Assembly: GCA_047973435.1 (NCBI GenBank)
Contig: JBKECA010000386.1
Span: 1 to 64,000 of the forward strand
DNA length: 64,000 bases
From: JBKECA01 sp047973435
GTDB lineage: Bacteria > Planctomycetota > Planctomycetia > Planctomycetales > Planctomycetaceae
Reading direction: 5' to 3'
Shown here one piece after another: positions 15,974 to 26,140 of this stretch. Both the position numbers and the translations under genes were made by a program. The notes under the pieces are model-generated. The model was given only the letters and a program-made list of their open reading frames with translations. It made no database searches and was not told where the DNA came from. Position 1 is the stretch's first letter. Each line of letters opens with the position of its first letter.

Positions 15974-17530
15974 ATGCCTGCCACCGCCTCCGAGATTCAG
16001 GCCCTGACCGCCAAGGCGTTCAAGACGCCGGCCAAGTTCACCGAGTTCTGCCGCAATGGTGGACAGCCGCTGGGCGGGGTGATTGATGGCGAATGGGTGC
16101 GGGGCTCGATGAACGCCTCGTTCGACTCCATTGATCCCGGCAGCGGCGAAGTGCTGGCGCGCATCTGTGAAATGGGAGACGCGGAAGTCGGCCGCGCGGT
16201 CGATGCTGCTCATCGGGCGTTTCATGGCGACGGAGTGCGGGGCTGGCGCGACTTCGATGTGGAAGACCGCATTGAACTCGTGCAGAAGCTGGTCAAGCTG
16301 TGCGAACGCGATCGCGATGTCCTGCTGGCCTGCGAAATTCGCGATGGCGGTAAGGTCTCCGAACTGGCGGAAGGGGACTTCGACCAGATTCGCGCCACGG
16401 CCGACTACTTCTGCGGCGTGGCCCGGGAGATCGCGCTGGGGGATGGTCCGACGATGCCGTTGGGGGAGGGGCTGCGGGGGTTCAGCTATCGCGAGCCGTG
16501 GGGCGTGGTGGCGGGCATTATTCCCTGGAACTACCCGATCGTGTTGACGTCGTGGTTCATGTTTCCGGCCCTCTTGTCCGGCAACACCGTGCTCATCAAA
16601 CCGGCGGAGGACACGCCGCTGTCGGCGTTGTACATCGCCAAGCTGGCGGAGGAAGCAGGCTTTCCGCCCGGCGTGGTCAGCGTCTTGCCGGGCCGCGGCG
16701 AGATTACCGGTCAGGCGATCGCGGAGCATCCGCTGGTGCGGTACATCGCCTTCACCGGGTCGCCGGGGATTGGTCAGCACATTCTGCGGACCTGCGATCG
16801 ACACGGTACGCGGATGAAGCGCGAGATGGGGGGCAATGGCAGCGCCATCGTGCTGGGGGATGCGGACCCGGACGTTGTCGCCCGGATGATTGGCCGGTAC
16901 ACCAATCAGCACTTCGGACAGACCTGCTGCACCATTCACCGCGTCTTCGTTGACCACAAGATTGCCGACGACTTCATCGCTGCGGAGAAGGCGTTCTTTG
17001 AAGGTCTGAAGATCGGATATCAGGCGGACGAAGGGACGCAACTCGGTGCGGTGATCAATCCGACTCAGCGGCAGCGCATCCTGCAGGCGCAGGGACAGAC
17101 TCTGGCCCGGGGCGGAAAGGCGATTGTGGGAGGCGGCGTGGCTGAAGTGCCGGGCAAGAACGGCTACTACCTTAAGCCCGCCTTGTACCGCACCGAGCCG
17201 GGCGTCGACTGCAATCCGCAGGAAGTGTTCCACTGTTTCGCCACCATCTGTCCGGTCGGCTCCGCGGAAGAAGCGCTGGCGCTGGCCAACAATTCCCCCT
17301 ACGGTCTGGGTGCCAGCGTGTGGACCCGGGACGTCGAGAAGGGGATCGCCCTGGCGAAGCAGTTCCGCGACGGAACGGTTCAGGTGAACTGCCACAACTC
17401 GATCGCTTACGGACTGCCGTACGGCGGGCAAGGAATCTCCGGTGGCCCCGGCGGCGGCGTCAACTGCGAAGAGACCTTCCGCGACTATACGCAGGTCAAG
17501 GCGGTCTACGCTGCGGACTATCCGGCATAG
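15974..17530 (+). CDS. NAD(P)-dependent aldehyde dehydrogenase
   Basis: 518 residues, the usual length of the ALDH superfamily, which oxidises aldehydes to acids with NAD(P)+. Motifs in order are the cofactor-binding IIPWNYPI and LIKPAED, GxTGS (AFTGSPGIG), the general-base Glu in KREMGGNG and the nucleophilic Cys in GQTCC (about residue 318). The C-terminal SPYGLGASVWT is also typical. The ATG at 15974 is chosen because AGGA precedes it and the conserved fold begins shortly afterwards. The aldo/keto reductase gene follows on the same strand 266 bp later, so both may handle carbonyl compounds, but the gap makes a common operon uncertain. The exact substrate cannot be assigned. Confidence 0.93.
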   Translation: MPATASEIQALTAKAFKTPAKFTEFCRNGGQPLGGVIDGEWVRGSMNASFDSIDPGSGEVLARICEMGDAEVGRAVDAAHRAFHGDGVRGWRDFDVEDRIELVQKLVKLCERDRDVLLACEIRDGGKVSELAEGDFDQIRATADYFCGVAREIALGDGPTMPLGEGLRGFSYREPWGVVAGIIPWNYPIVLTSWFMFPALLSGNTVLIKPAEDTPLSALYIAKLAEEAGFPPGVVSVLPGRGEITGQAIAEHPLVRYIAFTGSPGIGQHILRTCDRHGTRMKREMGGNGSAIVLGDADPDVVARMIGRYTNQHFGQTCCTIHRVFVDHKIADDFIAAEKAFFEGLKIGYQADEGTQLGAVINPTQRQRILQAQGQTLARGGKAIVGGGVAEVPGKNGYYLKPALYRTEPGVDCNPQEVFHCFATICPVGSAEEALALANNSPYGLGASVWTRDVEKGIALAKQFRDGTVQVNCHNSIAYGLPYGGQGISGGPGGGVNCEETFRDYTQVKAVYAADYPA

Positions 17531-17796
17531 GGTCGATGGTCCTGGAATTTCAGCACACAGACGCAGCGGGGCACAGAGATCGCGCAGAAGTTCTGAACTG
17601 CCCGGTCCCATCGCGTTCGTGTCGACGGCGGGGACCTTCGTCGCCTCGATGACTTTGTGTTCGTGCTCTGCGCCATCGTTGCCGGTCAGTTGAGCCGAGT
17701 CGTCCGCAATGCCGTTGTCGCGGCGTTGCGGACGGACTCAGGCCAGTATGTCCAAGCAGCTGCGCTCCATAACTCTGACCGCACATTGGCTTCAGC

Positions 17797-18777
17797 ATGT
17801 CGAATACGATTTCGCTGCGGACGGGCGATCACCTCCCCGCGGTGGGGCTCGGTCTGTGGAAGGTCCCCGAGAATGACTGCCCGGCGCTGGTGAAGGCCGC
17901 CGTGGAGACGGGCTATCGGCACTTTGACTGCGCCTGTGACTACGGCAACGAGGCTGCGGTTGGAGCGGGACTGCAGCAGGTGCTGGACGGCGAACTTTGT
18001 CGCCGGGAAGACCTGTGGATCACGTCCAAGCTGTGGAACACCTTTCATCGGCCGGAGCATGTGGCGCTGGCCTGCCGGAAGTCGCTGGTTGATCTGCAGG
18101 TCGATCATCTCGATTTGTATTTGATGCACTTCCCGATTGCTCAGCGGCATGTGCCGATCGACGTCCGCTATCCGCCGGGCTGGTTCTTCGACCCGGCTGC
18201 CGATTCGCCGCAGATGGAACTCGATCGGGTGCCGCTGGCCGAGACGTGGGGGGCAATGGAACAACTTCGTGAGCAGGGACTCGTCCGGAACATCGGCGTC
18301 TGCAACTTTGGTACAGCGATCTTGCGCGATCTGCTGAACTCGGCGGCAACGCCGCCGGCGGTGTTGCAGGTGGAGTCCCATCCCTACCTGACGCAGGACA
18401 AACTGCTGCGTTTCTGTCAGCAGGAGGAGATTGCCTATACGGCTTTTTCCCCGTTTGGTGCGGCTTCGTATTACGAACTGGGCATGGCCGATCGAAGTGA
18501 CTCGTTACTGGAGCACGCGACGATTCAGGACGTTTCCGCCAGTCACGGCCGCACGCCGGCGCAGGTGCTGCTGCGCTGGGGCGTGCAACGCGGTACGGCG
18601 GTGGTGCCGAAGACCAGCCGCGCCGAACGACTGCGGGAGAACCTCGCCGTCTTCGACTTCACCTTGACTGACGAGCAGATGAACGCAATCTCCACCCTGA
18701 ACCAGAACCGCCGTTACAACGATCCTGGCGTCTTTTGTGAAGCGGCGTTCAATACCTTCTGCCCGATCTACGAGTAG
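17797..18777 (+). CDS. Aldo/keto reductase (aldose/xylose reductase-like)
   Basis: 326 residues forming an AKR TIM barrel that reduces aldehydes or sugars with NAD(P)H. The catalytic tetrad is complete: Asp44 and Tyr49 in HFDCACDYGNE, Lys78 in WITSKLWN and His111 in YLMHFP. The cofactor region VVPKTSRAERLREN is present near the C-terminus. The tail NDPGVFCEAAFNTFCPIYE resembles the aldose/xylose reductase branch, so a sugar or polyol role is likely though not proved. No strong ribosome-binding site is visible at the ATG. Confidence 0.92.
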   Translation: MSNTISLRTGDHLPAVGLGLWKVPENDCPALVKAAVETGYRHFDCACDYGNEAAVGAGLQQVLDGELCRREDLWITSKLWNTFHRPEHVALACRKSLVDLQVDHLDLYLMHFPIAQRHVPIDVRYPPGWFFDPAADSPQMELDRVPLAETWGAMEQLREQGLVRNIGVCNFGTAILRDLLNSAATPPAVLQVESHPYLTQDKLLRFCQQEEIAYTAFSPFGAASYYELGMADRSDSLLEHATIQDVSASHGRTPAQVLLRWGVQRGTAVVPKTSRAERLRENLAVFDFTLTDEQMNAISTLNQNRRYNDPGVFCEAAFNTFCPIYE

Positions 18778-19083
18778 CGCGGTCGCAGGCCTCAGGGGAG
18801 GGTGATTTGCTGGCGACAAGATGCGGGCGCAGGCGACAAACCATCCGAGTGCTGACGCATCTCGGCTCGCCAGAACAGATCGAAGCCGACGGCGTGCAGT
18901 CTCTGTCGCGCGGCGATACCTGCGCAGCCGTCAGTGATCTGTTCGTTCCCGTCCCTGCCAGCGGCGACAACGAAGTCGCAGAGAGATCATCTGCGACCGC
19001 GGGCGGTATCGAAGTCCGCCAGCGCCGCGGGCTGTGTTGTGAATCGAGCAACTTCGCACAGACGCATTTGACTTGTTCCGACG
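18778..19083. other. Convergent intergenic region
   Basis: 306 bp between the aldo/keto reductase and the DUF4175-type gene. I see no gene, strong hairpin or repeat. Confidence 0.4.
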
Positions 19084-22000
19084 TCAGGGTTGGCGGCTCA
19101 ATTCCTGGTAGTAGCGCTTGACGAGATCGGCATACTGATCGGGCACCGGGTCGCGATCAATCGGGACAAGCCGGTCGTCATCCGCGCGGCGGGCCAGTTC
19201 GTCCGCCAGTCGCTGCTCCAGCTCGCGCATGGGACCATAAATGCTCAAGCGGACGAGTTCCCAATTGGGTTGCATGGAGTGTCGCTTGAACTCGATCCGC
19301 ATGGCACGGGCCTTCTCGCGAATACTGGCCACATCGGCCCGTAGCTCGGGATCGCTGAGCATCTCTTCGATGTCCCGCATCCGATCGGACCACTCGATGA
19401 ACTGGCTCCCCGTTAGCGGATCAGTGGGGCCGGCGTTGCCGCCACCGTTGGTTTCGGTCGCCAGGGAGGTCCTCAGCCGGTCCTGCAAACTGGGCTGACC
19501 GCCGCCGCTCCCACCAGCTTGCGTGGGCGCGGCATTGAGCGCGGATGATGGTGAGTCATTCGCGGGGGCGGACGGGGACTGGGCTGACGAACCCGCCTGT
19601 CCCGACGGACCAGACTGCGAGCCTGATGCGCTCGCCTGACCCGGTTGATTGGATTGCTGGCCGGTCTGACCGGGCTGCTGGCCCGATTGTGACGAGGGCG
19701 GCCCTGATGGTGACGGCGTTTGACCCGGCTGTGATTGCTGTCCCGGCTGTTCCGATGGTTGTCCTGCAGAGTTCGGCCGTGGCGTCTGCCCTGGCGTCGA
19801 CGGGGTCGACCTGTCTGCCGACTCCCGCGACGTCTCTGGCGAGTCGCTCGACGGCGTCGGCTTGGTGGCAGAGTTCGACGGAGACCGGGACTGATCCTGG
19901 CGTTGCGGTTGGGGCTGCTCCGTGTTCGACGCCTGTGCCTGTTGCTGACGTTCGCGAGCAAACTGGCGATCGTTTTCTGCCAGTTCCCGCGCGACCGAAT
20001 CCGTCAACAGGGCAAGGTCCGCGCGCGCCCGGCGCAGGGCTTCGTCCTCATTGCCCAGAACGCTTTCGGCAGCTTGCTCGATGCCTGTCTTTAGTTTGTT
20101 GATGCCGGCCCGAGCTTGGGCTTCCGCCTCCTGCGCCGGCTGATCGAAGCCCCGGCGAACCAGTTCGGATGCGGCGGCCAGCGCTTCCTCCGGCTTGTCG
20201 ACGCGAGTCGCACGCATGGCGTCGTACAGCCGCTTGGACAGCAGCGGCTCGGGACCTTCCGCCGCCTCGACGAGCGACCGCATCTGCTCCAGCACTTCGG
20301 ACAGTCGCTGCTGTTGTGCCGCCAGTTGCTTGACGCTTTGCTCCCGGTTCTGGACCGACTGTGCCGTCCGCAGTGAAGGCTGCTCTCGCAACGACGGCCG
20401 TTGACGAGTTGTCGCAAGCGTGTCGTTGGCCGCCTCGCGCTGGTCCTGACCCCGCAGCTGCTCGGCAATTTGTTCCTCCTGTTCGGCCAGGGCGCGTACG
20501 TCCTCGCGGAGCGTCCGCAGTTGTTCGTCGAATCGACCCGCGGTCTGCTCGCGCATTTGCTCTTTGAGCTGATCGAGTTCCCGCTGAGCGCGAGTTCCCT
20601 GTGTCAGCGCCTGAGAAGTCTGCTCCTGCTTGAGCGCCTCGGACGACTGATAGATCCGTTCGCGGGTCTGATCCAGTGCGTCCCGGGCCTCGGCCATGCG
20701 GGGACGGTTCTCCTCCCGATTCATCCGCTCGCGGAGTTCATCGACATCGCGCAGCAGATCCTGCTGTTCCTGCTGCAACCGCTTGAGCTGCCGCTGCAGG
20801 GCGTCGCGTTCGGCATCTGTCTTTGCATCGCGCAGCTGATTTTCCAGCTGGCGGATGCGCTCGTTCAAGTCTTCCTGTCGGCGCGCTAGTTCGCGGAGGC
20901 GACTTAAGACCTGCAGGGCTTCTCGCGCTGCGGCGTCCTGTTCCTGTCTGACCTGCTGCTCGGTTTCGTAGCGATGCCGATCATTCTTGAGTTCCAGCGC
21001 TTTGAGTTGCTCGTTGAGATTTCGTCCCTCGCTCCCCTGGCCTTGTCCCTGGGATGGATTGCGCACCGCGTGTTCGCGAGCCTGCAACTTGAGGAGTGAC
21101 GCATACGCCCGACGTGCTGCGTCGCGACCGTCGGGCAGTGGCTTGATGGTCGCTTGATCCGCGGCGTCGGCAAACTGCTGCTGGGCCGAATTCATGTGCG
21201 AAATCGCCTCGGAGGCGAACTGCTGCATCAGCAGGTCTTCCAGTCCCGCGGCAAACGTCTCGGCCAGTTCCTTGATCTGCGTTTGGGACTCCGACAGTGT
21301 TGTCGCGTCGTCAACGAACGAGGCCTGCGGCGGGTCAACCGGCTCCTGGCGGATCAGATTCCACGTCCCCGACACCACCTGTCGCTGCAGCTGGATCAAC
21401 TTTTTGCAGGCCCCTCCTTCGCCGCTACCCGGTTGGTTGGGGGCTTGTCGATACAACTCCTCAAACGGTCGCACCTCGGCAAAGAACATGTCGCTGTACG
21501 CGCGGCGAGTCTGTCCATCGGGTCCAACGTCGTCGGCATAGAAGTAGAACGACACCAGATCGTCCGGCTCGACACCGAGCGGTTCCAGATCCAGCTGATG
21601 AGTCATGAGCGAACGGACATTGGCCTGAGCGCGAGCGCCTAGAAGCAGTTGCTCTTCGCTGCCGTCCGGCTTTTCCAGAATCAGGCCGTGCTCCGAAAGG
21701 CCGAAGTCGTCCCACGCTTCGCCCTCCAGCGCCATCTCCTGCAGCGGAGAGACCTTTTGATCCTTCGCGGGGAACGCCAACTTGATCTCTGGAGGGCGAT
21801 TCGGAATGACATCAACCACAAACGCCACCGGGTCTTTGTTTTGCCGGCCCGCCTCGTCGACGAGTTGCAGCGTGTAGTTCCCACTGACGGACGGCGTCAG
21901 TGTGATGAGCCGCCGCAGCGGGTGAGCTGACGATGCCTCCACCGTCAGCGTGCGATTCTCGTCGGTTGTCAGCGTCGCACTCGTGACCGGTTTGTTGAGC

Positions 22001-22950
22001 TGCAGCTGTAACTGAATCTCCGAGCCCTCGACCACACTCAACCGGCGAACATCCGCAAGGTGCTCGTCCGCCAGTCCGGTGTAGCTGGGGAAGTGGACGT
22101 CCGCATCGGCCTGTTCGAGCCGGGGGAACTCGAATGTGGTTACTTTGAAGTCAGGCGACGTACCTCCGTCGAACACGACCCGATAGGTCAGATCTCCAGC
22201 GACCTCAGCAATGCGGCCACCAAACACGGGGTCATCGAGGCTCTTGACCAGCGGAAGGCGGCGCTCCTGTCGGTCGGCATCCACTGCGACGAGTTCGACC
22301 TGCCCCGGCAGCGTTCCGGAGAACTCCGCCGTCACCAGGAGTCCAGTGCCCCGTTCGAGTTCGACGTCGCCGGGTGACACGCGGACCTGATCTTCGCCAG
22401 ACCCGGAAGGTTGACCGGCGAACATCCCTTCGGCGGATGGCAATCCGATGGCGGCAGCGACGCCCGCACGATGGCGCGACACCATCGTGAGCGCAACCGC
22501 GAACAACAACAACGTTCCCACCTGAACCAGCTGAGCGCCCCACATTCGGCCGCGGGGAATGCTGTACCGCCAGTCCTGCTGCCGCGCGTGCTTGAGGACA
22601 TCGCCCAGCACGACCATCTGCAAGTAGCTGAAGATCCCGCTGCCCACTTGTGGCTGCTGGTCCACCGCGGTCAGCAAGCGACTGTCCAGCTCAGGGTACT
22701 GGGCTTCGACGAGCTGCGCTGCCTGACGGAGATCACCGGCCTGCGGCCAGCTGCACCACAGTCCCCAACCGATTGCCAGCAGCGTTCCCAGGAGAACCGC
22801 AACCCAGACGGGCCAACCCAACAGGAGCAACACCGCGAGTGCCACCACCAGACCGGCGATCCACCCCCAGGCCAATCCGTAATACAGTCGCAGCCGGCGA
22901 ATTCGCGCGATGGTTCCTTCAAGCCGATCCAGCAGCCGGGCGTCAGACAT
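19084..22950 (-). CDS. Large DUF4175-type membrane protein with coiled coil and Q/P/S-rich region
   Basis: 1288 residues from the ATG at 22950, which is preceded by GGAGTG. The frame is open upstream to 23100 but that part looks non-coding. Two membrane helices lie at about 23-45 and 47-68 and a third near 140-160. A beta-sandwich-rich extracellular part follows (VSGNYTLQLVDEAGRQNKD). A long charged coiled coil comes after it (about 560-1000), then a low-complexity stretch of GQ, PS and SG repeats (about 1040-1180). The C-terminus is helical (FIEWSDRMRDIEEMLSDPEL). This layout matches DUF4175-type proteins of planctomycetes and other Gram-negatives, which have no established function. The topology suggests an envelope scaffold or sensor. 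Confidence 0.78.
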   Translation of the reverse strand: MSDARLLDRLEGTIARIRRLRLYYGLAWGWIAGLVVALAVLLLLGWPVWVAVLLGTLLAIGWGLWCSWPQAGDLRQAAQLVEAQYPELDSRLLTAVDQQPQVGSGIFSYLQMVVLGDVLKHARQQDWRYSIPRGRMWGAQLVQVGTLLLFAVALTMVSRHRAGVAAAIGLPSAEGMFAGQPSGSGEDQVRVSPGDVELERGTGLLVTAEFSGTLPGQVELVAVDADRQERRLPLVKSLDDPVFGGRIAEVAGDLTYRVVFDGGTSPDFKVTTFEFPRLEQADADVHFPSYTGLADEHLADVRRLSVVEGSEIQLQLQLNKPVTSATLTTDENRTLTVEASSAHPLRRLITLTPSVSGNYTLQLVDEAGRQNKDPVAFVVDVIPNRPPEIKLAFPAKDQKVSPLQEMALEGEAWDDFGLSEHGLILEKPDGSEEQLLLGARAQANVRSLMTHQLDLEPLGVEPDDLVSFYFYADDVGPDGQTRRAYSDMFFAEVRPFEELYRQAPNQPGSGEGGACKKLIQLQRQVVSGTWNLIRQEPVDPPQASFVDDATTLSESQTQIKELAETFAAGLEDLLMQQFASEAISHMNSAQQQFADAADQATIKPLPDGRDAARRAYASLLKLQAREHAVRNPSQGQGQGSEGRNLNEQLKALELKNDRHRYETEQQVRQEQDAAAREALQVLSRLRELARRQEDLNERIRQLENQLRDAKTDAERDALQRQLKRLQQEQQDLLRDVDELRERMNREENRPRMAEARDALDQTRERIYQSSEALKQEQTSQALTQGTRAQRELDQLKEQMREQTAGRFDEQLRTLREDVRALAEQEEQIAEQLRGQDQREAANDTLATTRQRPSLREQPSLRTAQSVQNREQSVKQLAAQQQRLSEVLEQMRSLVEAAEGPEPLLSKRLYDAMRATRVDKPEEALAAASELVRRGFDQPAQEAEAQARAGINKLKTGIEQAAESVLGNEDEALRRARADLALLTDSVARELAENDRQFARERQQQAQASNTEQPQPQRQDQSRSPSNSATKPTPSSDSPETSRESADRSTPSTPGQTPRPNSAGQPSEQPGQQSQPGQTPSPSGPPSSQSGQQPGQTGQQSNQPGQASASGSQSGPSGQAGSSAQSPSAPANDSPSSALNAAPTQAGGSGGGQPSLQDRLRTSLATETNGGGNAGPTDPLTGSQFIEWSDRMRDIEEMLSDPELRADVASIREKARAMRIEFKRHSMQPNWELVRLSIYGPMRELEQRLADELARRADDDRLVPIDRDPVPDQYADLVKRYYQELSRQP

Positions 22951-23224
22951 GGCGACACTCCGAAATGGATGACGCAAAAATATCGGCAGCGTCGTCGCAG
23001 CCCGCCATCCGCGGCCGCGAATACGGTTTTGTTCGCAATATGGTACCGCATTCAGGACGCGGCTGTCACGCACATCCGCCCCGAGTTCGAGACAGGGCAT
23101 CCATCGACGTCACGCGGATGGCGAAAGTGACGGTGGATGAACGCGATCGGATTCGTATCGGTCAGGCCCTTCAGCGAAGGCGCGACGGCCGATGGCAATG
23201 ACTCTTGACAGCGGTGGACCGTCG

Positions 23225-24289
23225 TCAGGACCGGGTCTGACTCGGCGGGTTCTCGGTGTGTCGATGGATGTCGTCGATCGTACGCAACGACGCGGCCCGC
23301 ATCCGATCCGCGACTGCCGTATCGATGAACAGCTGCGAAGCGTGAAAGATGAGCATCGGGAAGACCGCCCAGGGATAGTCGACGCCAAACATCTGAGGAT
23401 CGGTGGCGATCAACACGCCGATAGGCAACGTTTTCTGACTGCCGGCAAAGGCAACCGCCACCAGATCGCCATGATCGAAGTGCAACAGCTTCGCGCCCAG
23501 AAGCGACACGATCATGGCTGACAGATGCAGGGCAATACAGCTGACCGCGACGACCAGTAACGAGGCCAGCGACGGAACCGACGTTGCATCGGGTCTCCCT
23601 GTTGAGCCTGCGGAGAGCCGGACTCCTCCATCGCAGGCGGAGACGAACACAATCAGCAGTACACCAATCTGGGCTGCGACGCCGAGCGAAATCTTAAGGC
23701 GATCGGCCATCCGCGCGCAGGGGGGAACGAGTCGAGTCAGCTGACCCACGAGCGTCGGGAGCAGGGCGGTAAAGAACAGTCGCTCGATCATCGAACGCAG
23801 GTCCAGCAAAGCGGATCCGCCGGAAAACAGCTGCAGCCAGAAGGGCGTGTAGAGGATGCAGGCACCATTGGTGAGCAGCGTGACCAGCAGTGAGACAGCG
23901 TCGTTGCCGCCGGCGCGGCGCGTCCACACCGACGCCGCCGCAAGCGTACAGGGGACGCTGGCGGCAATGAGCAAGCCCATCGAGAAGTCCGGAATCAGCT
24001 GCCACGGCAGGAGCAGCGACGCGGCCATGGGAATGCCCACGGCATTCACCACAATGGCCCACAGCACCGGCAACGGCCGCAGCAGGGCGTGACGAAATCG
24101 CCGGCCATCCAGAGTGACTGACATACAGTACAGAATCCCGGCGATCAGCCAGGACTTGGTCTGGGAACCGATCCAGCGCTGGCTCGTGCCAGTGACGGTC
24201 TCTGGCCACCTCATTCCCAGCCAGTGCCCAGCAACGATGAGCGTCACCAGCGCCAGCAGGAACCAACGTCGCTGCAGGAACTCGCGCAT
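23225..24289 (-). CDS. Bile acid:sodium symporter-like (SBF-like, YfeH-type) transporter
   Basis: 354 residues, almost entirely membrane helices, starting MREFLQRRWFLLALV. The pattern fits the SBF-like CPA transporter family (YfeH type): GILYCMSVTLDG in the N-terminal half and the conserved crossover AFAGSQKTLPIGV in the C-terminal half. These proteins move organic anions or similar solutes, probably coupled to sodium. The start lies 3 bp after the stop of the upstream minus-strand gene, so the two are very likely co-transcribed and translationally coupled. The cargo is unknown. Confidence 0.88.
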   Translation of the reverse strand: MREFLQRRWFLLALVTLIVAGHWLGMRWPETVTGTSQRWIGSQTKSWLIAGILYCMSVTLDGRRFRHALLRPLPVLWAIVVNAVGIPMAASLLLPWQLIPDFSMGLLIAASVPCTLAAASVWTRRAGGNDAVSLLVTLLTNGACILYTPFWLQLFSGGSALLDLRSMIERLFFTALLPTLVGQLTRLVPPCARMADRLKISLGVAAQIGVLLIVFVSACDGGVRLSAGSTGRPDATSVPSLASLLVVAVSCIALHLSAMIVSLLGAKLLHFDHGDLVAVAFAGSQKTLPIGVLIATDPQMFGVDYPWAVFPMLIFHASQLFIDTAVADRMRAASLRTIDDIHRHTENPPSQTRS

Positions 24290-24292
24290 GGA

Positions 24293-26140
24293 TTAGTTGG
24301 ACTGGGGCTGAGGAGTGTCTGGCGAGTCTGCCGTCGCGTCCGGCAAGGTGTCTGCGGCTGGAGACGCTGCTTCCGCGGACGAACTGTCTGGCTTCGTATC
24401 CAGTTTGGACTCGGTCAAAGACTCGTCGGCAGCCGGCTTCTCCGGTGCAACCTCCGGCTTGACCGGCGAATCGTCCGGCGCGGACTTGGCGTTGGCGGAG
24501 TTGTCTTGAGGACGAGCCAACCGCAACCAGCGCCGCGCCAGATACTGCAGTCCGTGAGGATTGGTCGCCTGAAACTGCGAGACCAACTCCGCCGCCTCCG
24601 CATAGTGACCGAGACGCACGAGACTGAGCGCAATCAACTGGGCCATGCCATCCGGCCAGATTGGACGCGCGCTCGTCATAAAGGGAGGGGGATAATGTCC
24701 CCCGGTCCCGGTGTTCATAACGGAGTCGAACACGCCCAGTTCGTACTGACAGCCCGCGGTCCAGTAGACCGCCGACTCCCGGCACAGGTCGTTTATCGGA
24801 TCGACCGTGTAAATGTTCACTCCCCGACGAATCTGGTTGTACTCCTGGATCGCAGGCGTGTACGCCCCGGTGATGTGCAAATGACGTGCTTCGATGAGCG
24901 GGTGGTCCCATTCAATGTTAAGTCCCGTCTGCGAATCGGGGATGTCCTGGATTCGCGGGCCGGCCAGCATCGTCAGGTAGTTGCTGACGAGTTCCGCCCC
25001 GCGCGCGTTCCGCGTGCCGAAGGTCGCCAGCTCCTGTTCTGGAAAACTCCAGACAAACAGTTTGTCGGCGGTCCAACCCTGGTCCTGACCGGCCGTGAGA
25101 ATCCGCTGCTGCAAAGACGTCGGCTTCAGCCGATTCTCCCCCAGACCGTCGTAGAAGATTGCACCACGCAGATCGATGATGTAATCGATGGTCGCCAGAC
25201 GGTTGGACCACAGGCTGGAATGCCCAATCAGGCCGACATCGGCCGACTGCAGTTGCTCCGCCGTCAGTCGATAGGGAGAACCCTCACTATCCAATGCCCG
25301 CAGTAACCCATCGTTCTTCACCACGTCGGCCAGAGTCGCCGGCTGGCGGACCAGTGGATTCTTTGAGTCTTGTTCGGATGCGGCGGGAATCGGCAGTCCC
25401 GCTATGGCATCAAAGAGGTAAACGTCCGTTTGGCCCTCGTGTTGGATTGGCACACCGACGAGCCACAAATCCGTCTCCATTTCGCTCGCGGCGGCTGGTT
25501 TCAGAATGACCGCATCCAACTCGACCTGTCGAAGCAATTCCGCGAACAGCCAGGCCCGCTGCGCGCCGCTGCCACGACCGATCAACACGATCTCGTACGG
25601 CGTCATCGTCGGCGATTCCGGTCCAGCATCCAGAACGTTGCGCTGCACAAAATCGAACAGCCGCACAGCTTGTTCAAGACCGCCGGGAACCCCCGCCGTG
25701 ACGTGCTCTGCCGCCTGTCGAATCAACAGCGTTGTCCGCAAATGTGCCACATCCCGCGACGTGTATTTGTCTTGGAGCGTCAGCTCTGCCACGTCTTCCG
25801 CAAGCAGCTGGCGAACCAGTAACTCGTCCTGAGCAATTTGCTCTGCGGCGTACAGACTGCCGCAGTCCTCCCGCCACAGGTTCAGGTCATAGGCCCGATC
25901 CGACTGCCTGGAACTCAGTCCAAGCTGCTTGGGATCAACCGCGGCGAGAATACCGTCCAACTGGTCTTCACATTCGCGCTGACGCTGTGCATCGGCACTC
26001 GCCTGCTCCGATGTGGCAGGCTCTTCCGGAGGCGTCTGGCCTCCCGCCAAAAACAGACCCGCAGCGATCGCCGCAATCCCGAGCCCAAGCGCGACATAAC
26101 GCCGCCAACGTCTCTCAACTGCCGGTAATGAATCACTCAA
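24293..26140 (-). CDS. Membrane-anchored protein with a degenerate transglutaminase-like segment
   Basis: 615 residues. A single N-terminal helix (about 15-33) anchors the protein. A middle segment (about 155-215) has the pattern of a transglutaminase core (LFDFVQRNVL, then GRGSGAQRAWLFAELLRQ), but the position of the nucleophilic Cys is Ala193, so enzyme activity is doubtful. The tail (about 535-615) is an acidic P/S/A/D-rich disordered region. The start is TTG at 26140. No in-frame ATG lies between it and the upstream stop, and GGAG lies 6 nt before the TTG. It is coupled to the SBF-like transporter gene downstream, perhaps as an accessory protein. I do not recognise a characterised homologue. 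Confidence 0.65.
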   Translation of the reverse strand: MSDSLPAVERRWRRYVALGLGIAAIAAGLFLAGGQTPPEEPATSEQASADAQRQRECEDQLDGILAAVDPKQLGLSSRQSDRAYDLNLWREDCGSLYAAEQIAQDELLVRQLLAEDVAELTLQDKYTSRDVAHLRTTLLIRQAAEHVTAGVPGGLEQAVRLFDFVQRNVLDAGPESPTMTPYEIVLIGRGSGAQRAWLFAELLRQVELDAVILKPAAASEMETDLWLVGVPIQHEGQTDVYLFDAIAGLPIPAASEQDSKNPLVRQPATLADVVKNDGLLRALDSEGSPYRLTAEQLQSADVGLIGHSSLWSNRLATIDYIIDLRGAIFYDGLGENRLKPTSLQQRILTAGQDQGWTADKLFVWSFPEQELATFGTRNARGAELVSNYLTMLAGPRIQDIPDSQTGLNIEWDHPLIEARHLHITGAYTPAIQEYNQIRRGVNIYTVDPINDLCRESAVYWTAGCQYELGVFDSVMNTGTGGHYPPPFMTSARPIWPDGMAQLIALSLVRLGHYAEAAELVSQFQATNPHGLQYLARRWLRLARPQDNSANAKSAPDDSPVKPEVAPEKPAADESLTESKLDTKPDSSSAEAASPAADTLPDATADSPDTPQPQSN

